Assembly (NCBI RefSeq): GCF_028868675.1
Contig: NZ_JAGWUA010000020.1
Coordinates: forward strand, 1 to 40,167
Length of the DNA: 40,167 bases
DNA from: Bradyrhizobium sp.
GTDB lineage: Bacteria; Pseudomonadota; Alphaproteobacteria; Rhizobiales; Xanthobacteraceae
Direction of reading: 5' to 3'
Numbering within the stretch: the stretch's first letter is position 1; each line of letters opens with the position of its first letter. The position numbers and the translations under genes are program-made. Below, piece after piece: positions 9,198 to 16,017 of the stretch. Below the pieces are notes generated by a model. That model saw only the letters and a program-made list of their open reading frames with translations, ran no database searches and was not told where the DNA came from.

Positions 9198-9228
9198 CGG
9201 GAACCTTTCTGCCGGACGCGCATCCAAC
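9198..9228 (+). promoter_or_regulatory. ECF-type promoter of the sigma factor gene
   Basis: CGGGAACC (9198-9205), 15 bases, CATCCAAC (9221-9228), 23 bases before the sigma gene start. The same 8+8 bases with the same 15-base spacing recur at 9941-9971 before the DUF4142 operon. GGAAC-type -35 elements are typical of ECF sigma factors, so autoregulation is inferred. Confidence 0.75.
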
Positions 9229-9251
9229 GTCCGGGAGCACTGGAGACGAAC

Positions 9252-9935
9252 GTGACCGCAACCCATCGAACGGCAACAGCCGCCGCCGCGCCGGAAGCCG
9301 ACCTGGTCCGCCGCGCCCAGGCCCGTGAAGAAGCCGCGCTGCGCGCCATCATGCAGGCCAACAACCGTAGGCTCTATCGGCTCGCCCGCGGCATTTTGCG
9401 CAACGACAGCGAGGCCGAGGACGTGGTGCAGGAGACCTATGTCCGGGCATTCACCCATCTCGACGGGTTTCGCGGCGAATCCGGGCTGTCGACCTGGCTG
9501 TCGCGCATCGCCATCAACGAGGCGCTCGGCCGGGTGCGCAGCCGCAAGCCCGGCACCGGCTCGAGCACGCTGCCGGAGACCGCGCTCGATGCGGAGATCA
9601 TCCCGTTTCCCCTTTCGTCCGCCGCAGGAGATCCGGAAAGATCCATGGCCCAGCGTGAAATCCAGCGTGTCGTCGAGCACGCCATCGATGAATTGCCCGA
9701 GGTGTTCCGCATGGCCTTCATCGCCCGCGTCATGGAAGGCATGAGCGTGGAGGAGACGGCTGCGCTGCTCGGCATCAAGCCGGAGACGGTGAAGACGCGG
9801 CTGCATCGCGCGCGAGCCATGCTGCGCGAGAACGTCGAGAAGAAGATCGGCCCGGTGATGCTGGACGCGTTCCCCTTCGCCGGCCGGCGCTGCGAGCACC
9901 TGACGGAGGCCGTGCTGAAGCGGCTCGGTATGTAG
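9252..9935 (+). CDS. ECF-family RNA polymerase sigma factor
   Basis: This is a 227-residue alternative sigma factor. Region 2 is clear (LRNDSEAEDVVQETYVRAF, then GESGLSTWLSRIAINEALG). Region 4 is EETAALLGIKPETVKTRLHR, which reads the -35 element. After region 4 there is a short conserved-looking tail, DAFPFAGRRCEHLTEAVLKR, containing a single Cys. I chose the GTG at 9252 because GGAGA lies six bases upstream and the 28 extra codons before it have no coding character and overlap the promoter. No anti-sigma gene is adjacent. The next genes are DUF4142 and a cupredoxin, which share the sigma gene's promoter motif, so they are its probable targets. Confidence 0.9.
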   Translation: MTATHRTATAAAAPEADLVRRAQAREEAALRAIMQANNRRLYRLARGILRNDSEAEDVVQETYVRAFTHLDGFRGESGLSTWLSRIAINEALGRVRSRKPGTGSSTLPETALDAEIIPFPLSSAAGDPERSMAQREIQRVVEHAIDELPEVFRMAFIARVMEGMSVEETAALLGIKPETVKTRLHRARAMLRENVEKKIGPVMLDAFPFAGRRCEHLTEAVLKRLGM

Positions 9936-9940
9936 TTTTT

Positions 9941-9971
9941 CGGGAACCTCCGCGAAGAGATTCCATCCAAC
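9941..9971 (+). promoter_or_regulatory. ECF-type promoter of the DUF4142-cupredoxin operon
   Basis: CGGGAACC (9941-9948), 15 bases, CATCCAAC (9964-9971): all 16 motif bases and the spacing are identical to the promoter at 9198-9228, while the spacers differ. It starts six bases after the sigma factor stop and lies 52 bases before the DUF4142 start. Confidence 0.78.
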
Positions 9972-10023
9972 TCCCGTGCAAGAAAAACGCCGGACGGGTT
10001 CCGGCCCACGAGGAGTCCAAGCC

Positions 10024-10545
10024 ATGTTCATCCGATGCAGCGCGGCGATCGCCGCGATGGTTCTCTTTGGCAGTCCCGCGCTGGCGCAAGGCGCCAAACC
10101 GACCGATCCGCAGATCGCCCATATCGCCTACACCGCCGGCGTGATCGACATCAACGCTGCCAAGCAGGCGCTGCAGAAGTCGAAGAGCAAGGAGGTGAAG
10201 GCGTTTGCGCAGGACATGGTGCGCGACCACGAGGCGGTCAACAAGCAGGCGCTGGTGCTGGTCAAGAAGCTGAACGTCACGCCCGAGGACAACGACACCA
10301 GTCGCGCGCTGTCCAAGCAGGCGAGCGACAAGCTCGCCGAGCTGTCCAAGCTCAACGGCGCTGCCTTCGACAAGGCCTATGTCAACAACGAGGTCGCTTA
10401 TCACAAGACGGTCAACGGCGCGCTCGAGACCCAGCTCATCCCCTCCGCCAGCAATGGCGAGCTGAAGAGCCTGCTGCAGACCGGCCTCAAGATCTTCCAG
10501 GGCCACGAGCAGCACGCCGAGCACGTCGCGGCTGACCTGAAATGA
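10024..10545 (+). CDS. DUF4142 periplasmic protein
   Basis: This is a 173-residue exported protein. A signal peptide (MFIRCSAAIAAMVLFGSPALAQ, cleaved after AQ) is followed by a helical DUF4142 domain, related to the ferritin-like DUF305/DUF4142 group, with the typical segment AFAQDMVRDHEAVNKQALVL and paired His residues near the end (FQGHEQHAEHVA). The biochemical role is unknown; such proteins are often found in envelope-stress regulons. The ATG at 10024 is preceded by GAGG. Its stop overlaps the cupredoxin ATG (ATGA), so the two are translated together, and both should be driven by the ECF-type promoter at 9941-9971. Confidence 0.9.
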   Translation: MFIRCSAAIAAMVLFGSPALAQGAKPTDPQIAHIAYTAGVIDINAAKQALQKSKSKEVKAFAQDMVRDHEAVNKQALVLVKKLNVTPEDNDTSRALSKQASDKLAELSKLNGAAFDKAYVNNEVAYHKTVNGALETQLIPSASNGELKSLLQTGLKIFQGHEQHAEHVAADLK

Positions 10546-10874
10546 GGCGCCTGACGATACCGGGACGACTGTTGCCGGTCGCAAGCGCGATCGTACTCGT
10601 CTGGACGATCGTGCCGGCGTGCGCGGCGACCATCGAGATCACGATGGAGAATCTCGTGATCGCGCCGGCCGAGGTCACGGCCAAAGTCGGGGACACCGTT
10701 GTCTGGATCAACAAGGACGTCTTCGCCCATACCGCGACGGCGAAGAACGGCGATTTCGACGTCAACCTGCCGGCCAAGGCATCGGGGCGTTTCGTGCTGA
10801 AGAAGGCCGGCAGCGTCGACTATTACTGCCGCTATCATCCCAACATGACGGCGAAGCTCAAGATCGAGCCGTGA
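10542..10874 (+). CDS. Exported cupredoxin (plastocyanin/azurin-like type 1 copper protein)
   Basis: This is a 110-residue small blue copper protein with an N-terminal signal or anchor (residues 10-29, ending ACAA). The four type 1 copper ligands are all present: His63 (VFAHTA), then Cys96, His99 and Met102 in YYCRYHPNM. It should carry single electrons or hold copper in the periplasm. It is translationally coupled to the DUF4142 gene and lies in the presumed ECF sigma regulon, which suggests a role in oxidative or metal stress at the envelope. Partner oxidases or reductases are not seen in this window. Confidence 0.92.
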   Translation: MRRLTIPGRLLPVASAIVLVWTIVPACAATIEITMENLVIAPAEVTAKVGDTVVWINKDVFAHTATAKNGDFDVNLPAKASGRFVLKKAGSVDYYCRYHPNMTAKLKIEP

Positions 10875-10883
10875 AATATCCCG

Positions 10884-10914
10884 CGGGCGCGTGCGAAGAA
10901 ATCCCGCGCGCCCG
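10884..10914 (+). other. Hairpin 10 bases after the cupredoxin gene
   Basis: CGGGCGCG (10884-10891) pairs perfectly with CGCGCCCG (10907-10914) across a 15-base loop. There is no T-run after it, so it is a weak or Rho-assisted end point or an mRNA-stabilising stem rather than a classic terminator. Confidence 0.4.
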
Positions 10915-11003
10915 TCGGATCATTGCCGGTTCGAGGCGAAGCGTGTTGTGCGATAAAGGCGACGGACTTCGCGACCTGTCGCGAGTCATTCATCCGAAGA
11001 CCT

Positions 11004-11037
11004 GGCCCCGTCGATGTACGGCGGGGTCGATTTTTTT
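11004..11037 (+). terminator. Intrinsic terminator, plus strand
   Basis: GGCCCCG (11004-11010) pairs with CGGGGTC (11022-11028, one G-T pair), followed two bases later by seven T (11031-11037). It is the first good terminator downstream of the DUF4142-cupredoxin operon, leaving a 3' untranslated stretch of about 130 bases. On the minus strand there is no T-run on the required side. Confidence 0.75.
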
Positions 11038-11040
11038 GAG

Positions 11041-11307
11041 TTACTGCCGCGCCAGCGAGATCGAGAACTCGCCGTTGCGGACGCGGCCCGGCAGGCCCTC
11101 GACGAATTTCGCCACGGCGTCCTCGCCATAGGTGCCGACGAGTTCGGCGAGCGCCGCGAACAGGCTCGCCTGCGCGAGACAGTCGCCGTCGACCCCGTCA
11201 TGGCGCGCTTCCGCCCAGGCCTCGTTGAGATAGCTGAGGGCTGCCTGCTTCTGCTCGTGATCGGGCAGCGGCGCGCGGGCGGGGGCGTAGGAAATCGGAG
11301 GGCTCAT
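11041..11307 (-). CDS. Small conserved hypothetical protein
   Basis: This is an 88-residue soluble, helical protein (MSPPISYAPARAPLPDHEQK... to GEFSISLARQ). I do not recognise a domain. The body (ALSYLNEAWAEARHDGVDGD, then ALAELVGTYGEDAVAKFVEG) is rich in Ala, Glu and Leu with good alphaproteobacterial codon choice, which supports a real gene. The ATG at 11307 is preferred; an earlier in-frame ATG at 11355 would add 16 residues of low-complexity character, and neither has a strong ribosome site. It stands alone, ending next to the plus-strand terminator. The 176 bases between it and the next gene hold nothing I can name. Confidence 0.6.
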   Translation of the reverse strand: MSPPISYAPARAPLPDHEQKQAALSYLNEAWAEARHDGVDGDCLAQASLFAALAELVGTYGEDAVAKFVEGLPGRVRNGEFSISLARQ

Positions 11308-11483
11308 GAAACTCGAAGCGGGCTGGAGCGCGGTCCACGGCGACGCGCCTTGCAAGGCCGGTGTAGCACGCGAGGCGGAACCGCCTAGGCCACATCTTTA
11401 GGAAAGGTTAACGGGGGTGAACAATGTGGAGCAGTTGTTCGGAGGGCACAGCCGACGCTGGGATGAATTCGTGATTCAGATGC

Positions 11484-11861
11484 TCAGTTGGCGTAGCGTG
11501 CGGTGAGGTCGCGCGAGATCTTCGAGCCTTCCTCGATGTAGCGGCGGATCGCGACCGTGGCGGCGGGGGTGCAGGCCCGGTAGGTCTGCTGGAAGCCGTT
11601 GTAGCCGCGGTTGAAGCCCGCGATCATGCGGGTGCGTCGCTCGCCGGAGGGCGTTTCCGCGTCGATCAGGGCCTGCATCTCATTGCGCCACTTGTTGCCC
11701 TCATTGGCCCCGCAAATGCCGCGCAGGTAATGCAGGCCGCCCAGGATTTCGGCCAGCCGCTGCAGATCGCCGTCGAACGGCGCCGCCGCGCTCTGGGCGT
11801 GGGCAGGCCCCGCGGCGCAGGCGAGAATCAGGACCAAAACGGCAGGAAATCGCGTCCACAT
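11484..11861 (-). CDS. TIGR02301 family exported protein
   Basis: This is a 125-residue protein with a clear signal peptide (MWTRFPAVLVLILACAAGPA, cleaved near AHAQ). The mature part has two Cys (LRGICGANEGNKW and TYRACTPAA) that could form a disulfide, and the conserved stretch GFNRGYNGFQQTYRAC. This matches the alphaproteobacterial TIGR02301 family of unknown function. I use the ATG at 11861; the frame extends to a TTG at 11897 with residues that do not fit a signal peptide. It is the last gene of a minus-strand group with the NUDIX and 171-residue genes, 56 bases behind the NUDIX stop. Confidence 0.8.
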   Translation of the reverse strand: MWTRFPAVLVLILACAAGPAHAQSAAAPFDGDLQRLAEILGGLHYLRGICGANEGNKWRNEMQALIDAETPSGERRTRMIAGFNRGYNGFQQTYRACTPAATVAIRRYIEEGSKISRDLTARYAN

Positions 11862-11917
11862 CGGCCGTGATATGCCCCTTGCGGACGGTGGAAGCAAGGC
11901 AGGCCGTACGCCGAGCT

Positions 11918-12349
11918 TCAGGGCCGCAGCAGGCGCTGCGCCGCCTCGATGACCTCCGCCAGTCCCCCGGTCATCCTGAGCTCGCCGAGGGTCCCGAGCT
12001 CCTCGGGGCGGACCCAGCGGAAATCGTCGAGCTCGTCGTTGAGGCTGGGTTCCCGGGCCACCCAGCGGGCGGCAAAGGACATGATGAGGTAGTGGCCGCT
12101 GCCGCCGGCGGACGGCAGCACCTCGCGCCAGCCGGCGAGCCCGACGATCTCGATCGCAAGCCCGGTCTCCTCGTCGACCTCGCGCGTCAGCGCCGTGTGC
12201 AGAGATTCGCCGAACTCGACCCTGCCGCCCGGCAGCGAATAGAACCCCTTGGCGGGCGAGCGGGCGCGGCGGACCAGGAGCACCTTGCCGTCGCGGAAGA
12301 TCGCGGCGCTGACGGCGAGTTGGGCGCGGCTGGGCTGGGCTGTCGTCAC
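11918..12349 (-). CDS. NUDIX hydrolase
   Basis: This is a 143-residue enzyme of the NUDIX superfamily, which cleaves nucleoside diphosphates linked to another group. The NUDIX box is complete: GRVEFGESLHTALTREVDEE followed by TGL, giving Gx5Ex7REVDEETGL. The N-terminal strand (SAAIFRDGKVLLVRRARSP) and the SLPGG lead-in are typical of the MutT/ADP-ribose type, but the substrate cannot be read from sequence. The gene follows the hypothetical gene upstream (ending at 12356) by six bases, so they are likely co-transcribed. Confidence 0.88.
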   Translation of the reverse strand: MTTAQPSRAQLAVSAAIFRDGKVLLVRRARSPAKGFYSLPGGRVEFGESLHTALTREVDEETGLAIEIVGLAGWREVLPSAGGSGHYLIMSFAARWVAREPSLNDELDDFRWVRPEELGTLGELRMTGGLAEVIEAAQRLLRP

Positions 12350-12355
12350 GCGGGT

Positions 12356-12871
12356 TCAGCCGTTTGCCATGATGGTTTCGACGTCGGCCTCGGCGCCGCC
12401 ATTGATGATGCCGCCGCAGGCGGCGATCAGCGGTTTGACCCAGAGCGTGGCCTGCTCGGCGAGCCGCATGCGGGTCTTGTCCTGCTTGGCCTCGCGCATG
12501 GCCGTTCCGACCGCGGTCAGGATCGAGGTCATGGTGTCGGTGAGATGGTCGAACTGGGCGCGCACGGCAGGCTCGGCGTTCTCATAGGCCTCGATCGCGA
12601 GATCGCGCGCCTTGAAATTCGAGGCGGTAAAATGCTCGGCATAGGACAGCGGCGTCCAGGTCAAGAAATCCTCGGCGCATTCCGGCATGTCCGGGACCAT
12701 TTCCAGCAGCATGACGGCTTCATTGAAATGGTTCAGATAGTCGGTGGCAAGGCCCGAGCGGGGATTGATGTTGGCCGCGCGTAACCGCGCCGCCCAGGCC
12801 TCCGCGTCGAGGCCGGCCGGTTGCTGGCTGGGAATCTGGGATTGCCCGAGATGGGAGGCCGCAGCGGTCAT
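12356..12871 (-). CDS. Conserved hypothetical protein
   Basis: This is a 171-residue soluble, mostly helical protein (DYLNHFNEAVMLLEMVPDMP, then ECAEDFLTWTPLSYAEHF and later helical segments). It has no signal peptide or membrane helix and I recognise no named domain; similar orphan proteins occur in Bradyrhizobiaceae as far as I recall. The start is uncertain: the ATG at 12871 directly touches the GGGGAGG that would be its ribosome site, and a GTG at 12880 in frame has no obvious site. It is divergent from the SRAP gene and leads the NUDIX gene by six bases. Confidence 0.65.
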   Translation of the reverse strand: MTAAASHLGQSQIPSQQPAGLDAEAWAARLRAANINPRSGLATDYLNHFNEAVMLLEMVPDMPECAEDFLTWTPLSYAEHFTASNFKARDLAIEAYENAEPAVRAQFDHLTDTMTSILTAVGTAMREAKQDKTRMRLAEQATLWVKPLIAACGGIINGGAEADVETIMANG

Positions 12872-12930
12872 CCTCCCCACTGTTTAGGTTTGGGGTTAAA
12901 AGCTGCTGAACGAATCCTTAGTTTGCCGGC

Positions 12931-13692
12931 ATGTGCGGACGCTTCGTCATAACATCGGCCCCTAGCGCCATTCGGCAACTCTTCGGTTACGTGGAGCAGC
13001 CGAATTTCCCGCCACGGTATAACGTCGCGCCGACGCAACCGATTCCGGTGGTGCTGGTGGAGAACGGCGCGCGCCATTTCCAACTGATGCGCTGGGGACT
13101 GTTGCCGGCCTGGGTCAAGGACCCCAGGGGCTTTACGCTGTTGATCAACGCCCGCTCGGAGACGGTGCTGGTCAAGCCCGCCTTCAAGAACGCGGTCCGC
13201 AGGCGGCGTGCGCTGGTGCCGGCCGACGGCTATTACGAATGGCAGGCGGTCGACGGGCGCAAGCAGCCCTACTTCATCCATCGCGCTGACGGCCGGCCGC
13301 TCGGGCTCGCCGCGCTCTGCGAGACCTGGATCGGGCCGAATGGCGAGGAGCTCGATACCGTCGCGATCGTCACGGCCGCGGCAAGCCGCGATCTCGCCGG
13401 ATTGCACGACCGCGTGCCGGTAACGATCGAGCCTTCGGATTTCGAGCGCTGGCTGGACTGCCGCGGCGACGAGGTGGACGCCGTCCTGCCGCTGATGGCC
13501 GCCCCACGCCTCGGCGCGTTCGTCTGGCACAGGGTCTCCACCCGCGTGAACCGCGTCGTCAATGACGACGCGCAGCTCGTGCTGCCGATCACCGCGGAGG
13601 AGGCGGAAGCCGAGGCGCCAAAGCCGAAGAAGGCGGCGCGCAAGGCCGCGGCGGCGCCCCCGGCGGACGAGGGGCAGGGGAGCTTGTTTTAG
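12931..13692 (+). CDS. SOS response-associated peptidase / abasic-site shield (YedK/HMCES, SRAP family)
   Basis: This is a 253-residue SRAP domain protein. The catalytic Cys2 is directly after Met (MCGRFV), which forms a thiazolidine crosslink with abasic sites in single-stranded DNA. Other family motifs are RYNVAPTQPIPVV, LLPAWVKDP, INARSETV, ADGYYEWQ and the late HDRVPV with the conserved His. The C-terminus is a Lys/Ala-rich tail (KPKKAARKAAAAPP) as in other rhizobial members. The start cannot move because Cys2 must be exposed. It is divergent from the 171-residue hypothetical and ends before a strong hairpin. Confidence 0.93.
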   Translation: MCGRFVITSAPSAIRQLFGYVEQPNFPPRYNVAPTQPIPVVLVENGARHFQLMRWGLLPAWVKDPRGFTLLINARSETVLVKPAFKNAVRRRRALVPADGYYEWQAVDGRKQPYFIHRADGRPLGLAALCETWIGPNGEELDTVAIVTAAASRDLAGLHDRVPVTIEPSDFERWLDCRGDEVDAVLPLMAAPRLGAFVWHRVSTRVNRVVNDDAQLVLPITAEEAEAEAPKPKKAARKAAAAPPADEGQGSLF

Positions 13693-13716
13693 GCGCGGCC
13701 GCAAATTCCAGTCGTT

Positions 13717-13749
13717 GTCCCGGGGCTCGCGCTTTGCGCGCCCCGGGAC
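13717..13749. terminator. Long GC-rich hairpin between convergent genes
   Basis: GTCCCGGGG (13717-13725) pairs perfectly with CCCCGGGAC (13741-13749). Inside it CGCGC pairs with GCGCG around a TTT loop, with a two-base bulge. It lies between the SRAP gene and the convergent CoA-transferase gene, so it could block transcription from both sides. There is no T-run, and it may also be a member of a dispersed intergenic hairpin family. Confidence 0.55.
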
Positions 13750-13765
13750 GTGAGTCTGGCAGCGC

Positions 13766-14959
13766 CTACACGATCTCTCTTGCCCGCAAATCCGCGATCG
13801 CTGCCGCGTCGAACCCGAGCTCGCGCAGCACCGCGTCGGTGTCCGCGCCCAGCTCCGGTGCCATGCGGTCGAGGCGTCCGCCGCCATGCGCGAGACGAAA
13901 GCCGCTGCCGGCGAGGCGCAGGCGGCCGTAGGGCGTGTCGATTTCCTGGATCGCGCCGCGCGCCGTGACCTGCGGATGATCGATGATCTCCTCGATCTTC
14001 CAGATGCTGGCGCAGGGCGCGCCGGCGTCCTCCAAAATCGTCTCCCATTCGCGCGCGCTTCTTCCCGCAAGCGCCTCTTCGATGATGGCGCGCAGCGCGC
14101 CCTCGTTCTCGTTGCGGGAAAACCAGTCGGCGAAGCGCGGGTCGGCGAGCGTGTCCTCGCGTCCGAGCGCGCTCATCAGCGCGCGATACTGCTTCTCGTT
14201 GTTGACCGCGAGCAGGATGTAGCCGTCGCCCGCCTTGAACAGGTTGGCGGTAGTCTTGCGGCTCACCGCGTGGTTGCCGGATAATTGCTGGCGATGGCCG
14301 GCGACCGACCAGTCCGCGATCTGTCCCGACAGGAAGGCGAGCGTCGCCTCCAGCATGGAGACGTCGACGAACTGGCCCTTGCCGGTGCGGTCGCGCTGGT
14401 AGAGCGCGGAGGAGACGCCGAACGCGGCGGTTGCGCCCGACAGCACGTCGCAGACCGCAAAGCCCGCGCGCGTCGGCCCGGTCTCGGCATGGCCCGTGAT
14501 CGCCATGATGCCCGACAGCGCCTGCATCTTGCCGTCGTAGCCGGGCCGCAGCCGGTCCGGGCCGGTCTGGCCGAAGCCGGACACCGCGCAATAGATCAGC
14601 TTTGGATTGATCGCGGACAGCGCCTCGTAGCCGATGCCGAGCTTGTCCATCACGCCGGGGCGAAAATTCTCCATGACGACGTCGACCTCGGCGGCGAGCT
14701 TATTGACGATGGCGATCGCGTCCGGCTTCGACAGGTCGAGCGTCAGGCTGCGCTTGTTGCCGTTGATGGCCTGGAACGCCGGCGCAAGTCCGCGCTCGGC
14801 CCATTCGCGGCTGAGCGGGGTGCGGCGCATGTCCTCGCCCTCGCGCCGCTCGACCTTGACGACGTCGGCGCCGAGCAGCGCGAGCTGGTAGCTCGCATAG
14901 GGCCCGGCCAGCACTTGCGTGAAGTCGAGAATCCTGACGCCCTCGAAGGGTCGGGTCAC
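13766..14959 (-). CDS. Class III (CaiB/BaiF) CoA-transferase
   Basis: This is a 397-residue enzyme of the formyl-CoA/carnitine-CoA transferase family. Landmarks: RILDFTQVLAGPYAS at the N-terminus, NGNKRSLTLDL, VDVVMENFRPGVMDKLGIGY, and the catalytic aspartate in FAVCDVLSG (Asp171, matching Asp169 of formyl-CoA transferase). It moves CoA between carboxylic acids; substrates cannot be predicted. It lies 40 bases downstream of the GrdB-like gene on the same strand, and both follow the FixL-like kinase gene, so the three may be one transcript. It could equally be a racemase-type member of the family. Confidence 0.9.
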   Translation of the reverse strand: MTRPFEGVRILDFTQVLAGPYASYQLALLGADVVKVERREGEDMRRTPLSREWAERGLAPAFQAINGNKRSLTLDLSKPDAIAIVNKLAAEVDVVMENFRPGVMDKLGIGYEALSAINPKLIYCAVSGFGQTGPDRLRPGYDGKMQALSGIMAITGHAETGPTRAGFAVCDVLSGATAAFGVSSALYQRDRTGKGQFVDVSMLEATLAFLSGQIADWSVAGHRQQLSGNHAVSRKTTANLFKAGDGYILLAVNNEKQYRALMSALGREDTLADPRFADWFSRNENEGALRAIIEEALAGRSAREWETILEDAGAPCASIWKIEEIIDHPQVTARGAIQEIDTPYGRLRLAGSGFRLAHGGGRLDRMAPELGADTDAVLRELGFDAAAIADLRAREIV

Positions 14960-14999
14960 GTCCTTGTCCTCCCTTGCGCTCTTTCTTTCGCGCGCAACG

Positions 15000-15929
15000 T
15001 CAGGCGGCGCGGTTGCCGCGCGCGATCTCCTTCTGCCGGTCGAATTCGGCGCGCCGGCGCGCGAGTTCCTCCGGCGAGAGCTGCGCGACGTTGTTGTAGT
15101 CGAGCTTCCAGGAGGCGTCCTCGCTCCAGCGCAGCGGCGACTGCATGGTGGTCTGCGGACCGCTCGCCGATTCCAGCAGTTTCAGCGCCAGCTCCAGCGT
15201 CTGCGCCTGCGAGGCGACGTCGTGCGGCCTGCCGGCGGAATTGCCGAGCGGGAAGTCCGAGAACAGGAAGCGCGGCACCGCGGCGTGCTCGACGATGTCC
15301 TTGGCGCAGCCCATCACCACGGTCGGAATGCCGTTGGCCTCCAGATGCCGCGCAACCAGCGCGGTGGTCTGGTGGCAGACTGGGCAGTTCGGCACCAGGA
15401 TCGCGGCGTCGACCTTGTCGGCGCGGCAGCGCGCGAGGATGTCGGGCGCGTCGGTGTCGATGGTCACGCGGTGGCTGCGGTTGGTCGGCGCGCCGAAGAA
15501 GCGCGGGGCGACCTCGCCGATGCGGCCGGCCGCGGAGGCCTTGAGGAGCTGCGGCAGCGGAAACCAGGTGCCGCTGTCGGTCGCGCTGGTGTGCTTGCGG
15601 TCGTAGCCGATATGGGAGATGCGCAGATCGTGCTGCTTGGCGGTGTCGCCGTCATAGACCGTGTAGAACTTGGCGCCGCCATTGTAGGCCGCGCCAGGCC
15701 CCTGGTCGCCCTTGGCGGGATCGTAGGGCGCCGCCGTGGTGATGAGGGTGACGCGCGATTTCGAGAGCGGCCGCTTCAGCGGCTCAAACGGCGCCTCGAC
15801 GTAATGCGCCCAGCGATAGGGCGTGGTGTAGCCGATCGCCGCGTAGTAGTCGCGGGTGCGCTGCATGTAGGGGACGGGTGAGTCATGGTCGGGCGCAAAG
15901 CCGAATTCATCGTCGCGCGGGCCGGACAT
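15000..15929 (-). CDS. Glycine/sarcosine/betaine reductase B-like (GrdB-type) protein without selenocysteine
   Basis: This is a 309-residue protein resembling the GrdB/PrdB selenoprotein family. The redox segment reads VPNCPVCHQTTALVARHLEA, with Cys182 and Cys185, followed by the family-like NGIPTVVMGCAKDI. Clostridial reductases carry selenocysteine near such a place; here both positions are ordinary Cys and no in-frame TGA is present. The other reductase parts (GrdA, GrdC, GrdD, thioredoxin) are absent, so amino-acid reduction is unlikely and the reaction is unknown. The pairing with a CoA-transferase 40 bases on suggests a shared small pathway. The C-terminus (SPEELARRRAEFDRQKEIAR) is a charged helix. 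Confidence 0.7.
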   Translation of the reverse strand: MSGPRDDEFGFAPDHDSPVPYMQRTRDYYAAIGYTTPYRWAHYVEAPFEPLKRPLSKSRVTLITTAAPYDPAKGDQGPGAAYNGGAKFYTVYDGDTAKQHDLRISHIGYDRKHTSATDSGTWFPLPQLLKASAAGRIGEVAPRFFGAPTNRSHRVTIDTDAPDILARCRADKVDAAILVPNCPVCHQTTALVARHLEANGIPTVVMGCAKDIVEHAAVPRFLFSDFPLGNSAGRPHDVASQAQTLELALKLLESASGPQTTMQSPLRWSEDASWKLDYNNVAQLSPEELARRRAEFDRQKEIARGNRAA

Positions 15930-15959
15930 GGGCGCGTCTCCTTGTTGTTGGTCTCGTTG

Positions 15960-15985
15960 ACGGCAGAGTAGAGGGTCTCTGCCGT
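15960..15985 (-). terminator. Hairpin between the kinase and GrdB-like genes
   Basis: ACGGCAGAG (15960-15968) pairs perfectly with CTCTGCCGT (15977-15985) around eight bases. It lies 32-58 bases after the kinase stop and 30 bases before the GrdB-like start. No T-run follows on either strand, so it may attenuate or process the message rather than end it. Confidence 0.4.
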
Positions 15986-16017
15986 TTGCTCAACAGCCCC
16001 GCCCTGGCGCCTGCGGA

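Noticed and set aside
13141..13150. TTGATCAA inside the SRAP gene as an FNR half-site pair
   Set aside because: The halves overlap without the required gap and lie in coding sequence.
15960..15985. Hairpin as a strong terminator ending the kinase transcript
   Set aside because: No T-run on either strand, so it cannot be called a firm transcript end; kept only as a low-confidence hairpin.
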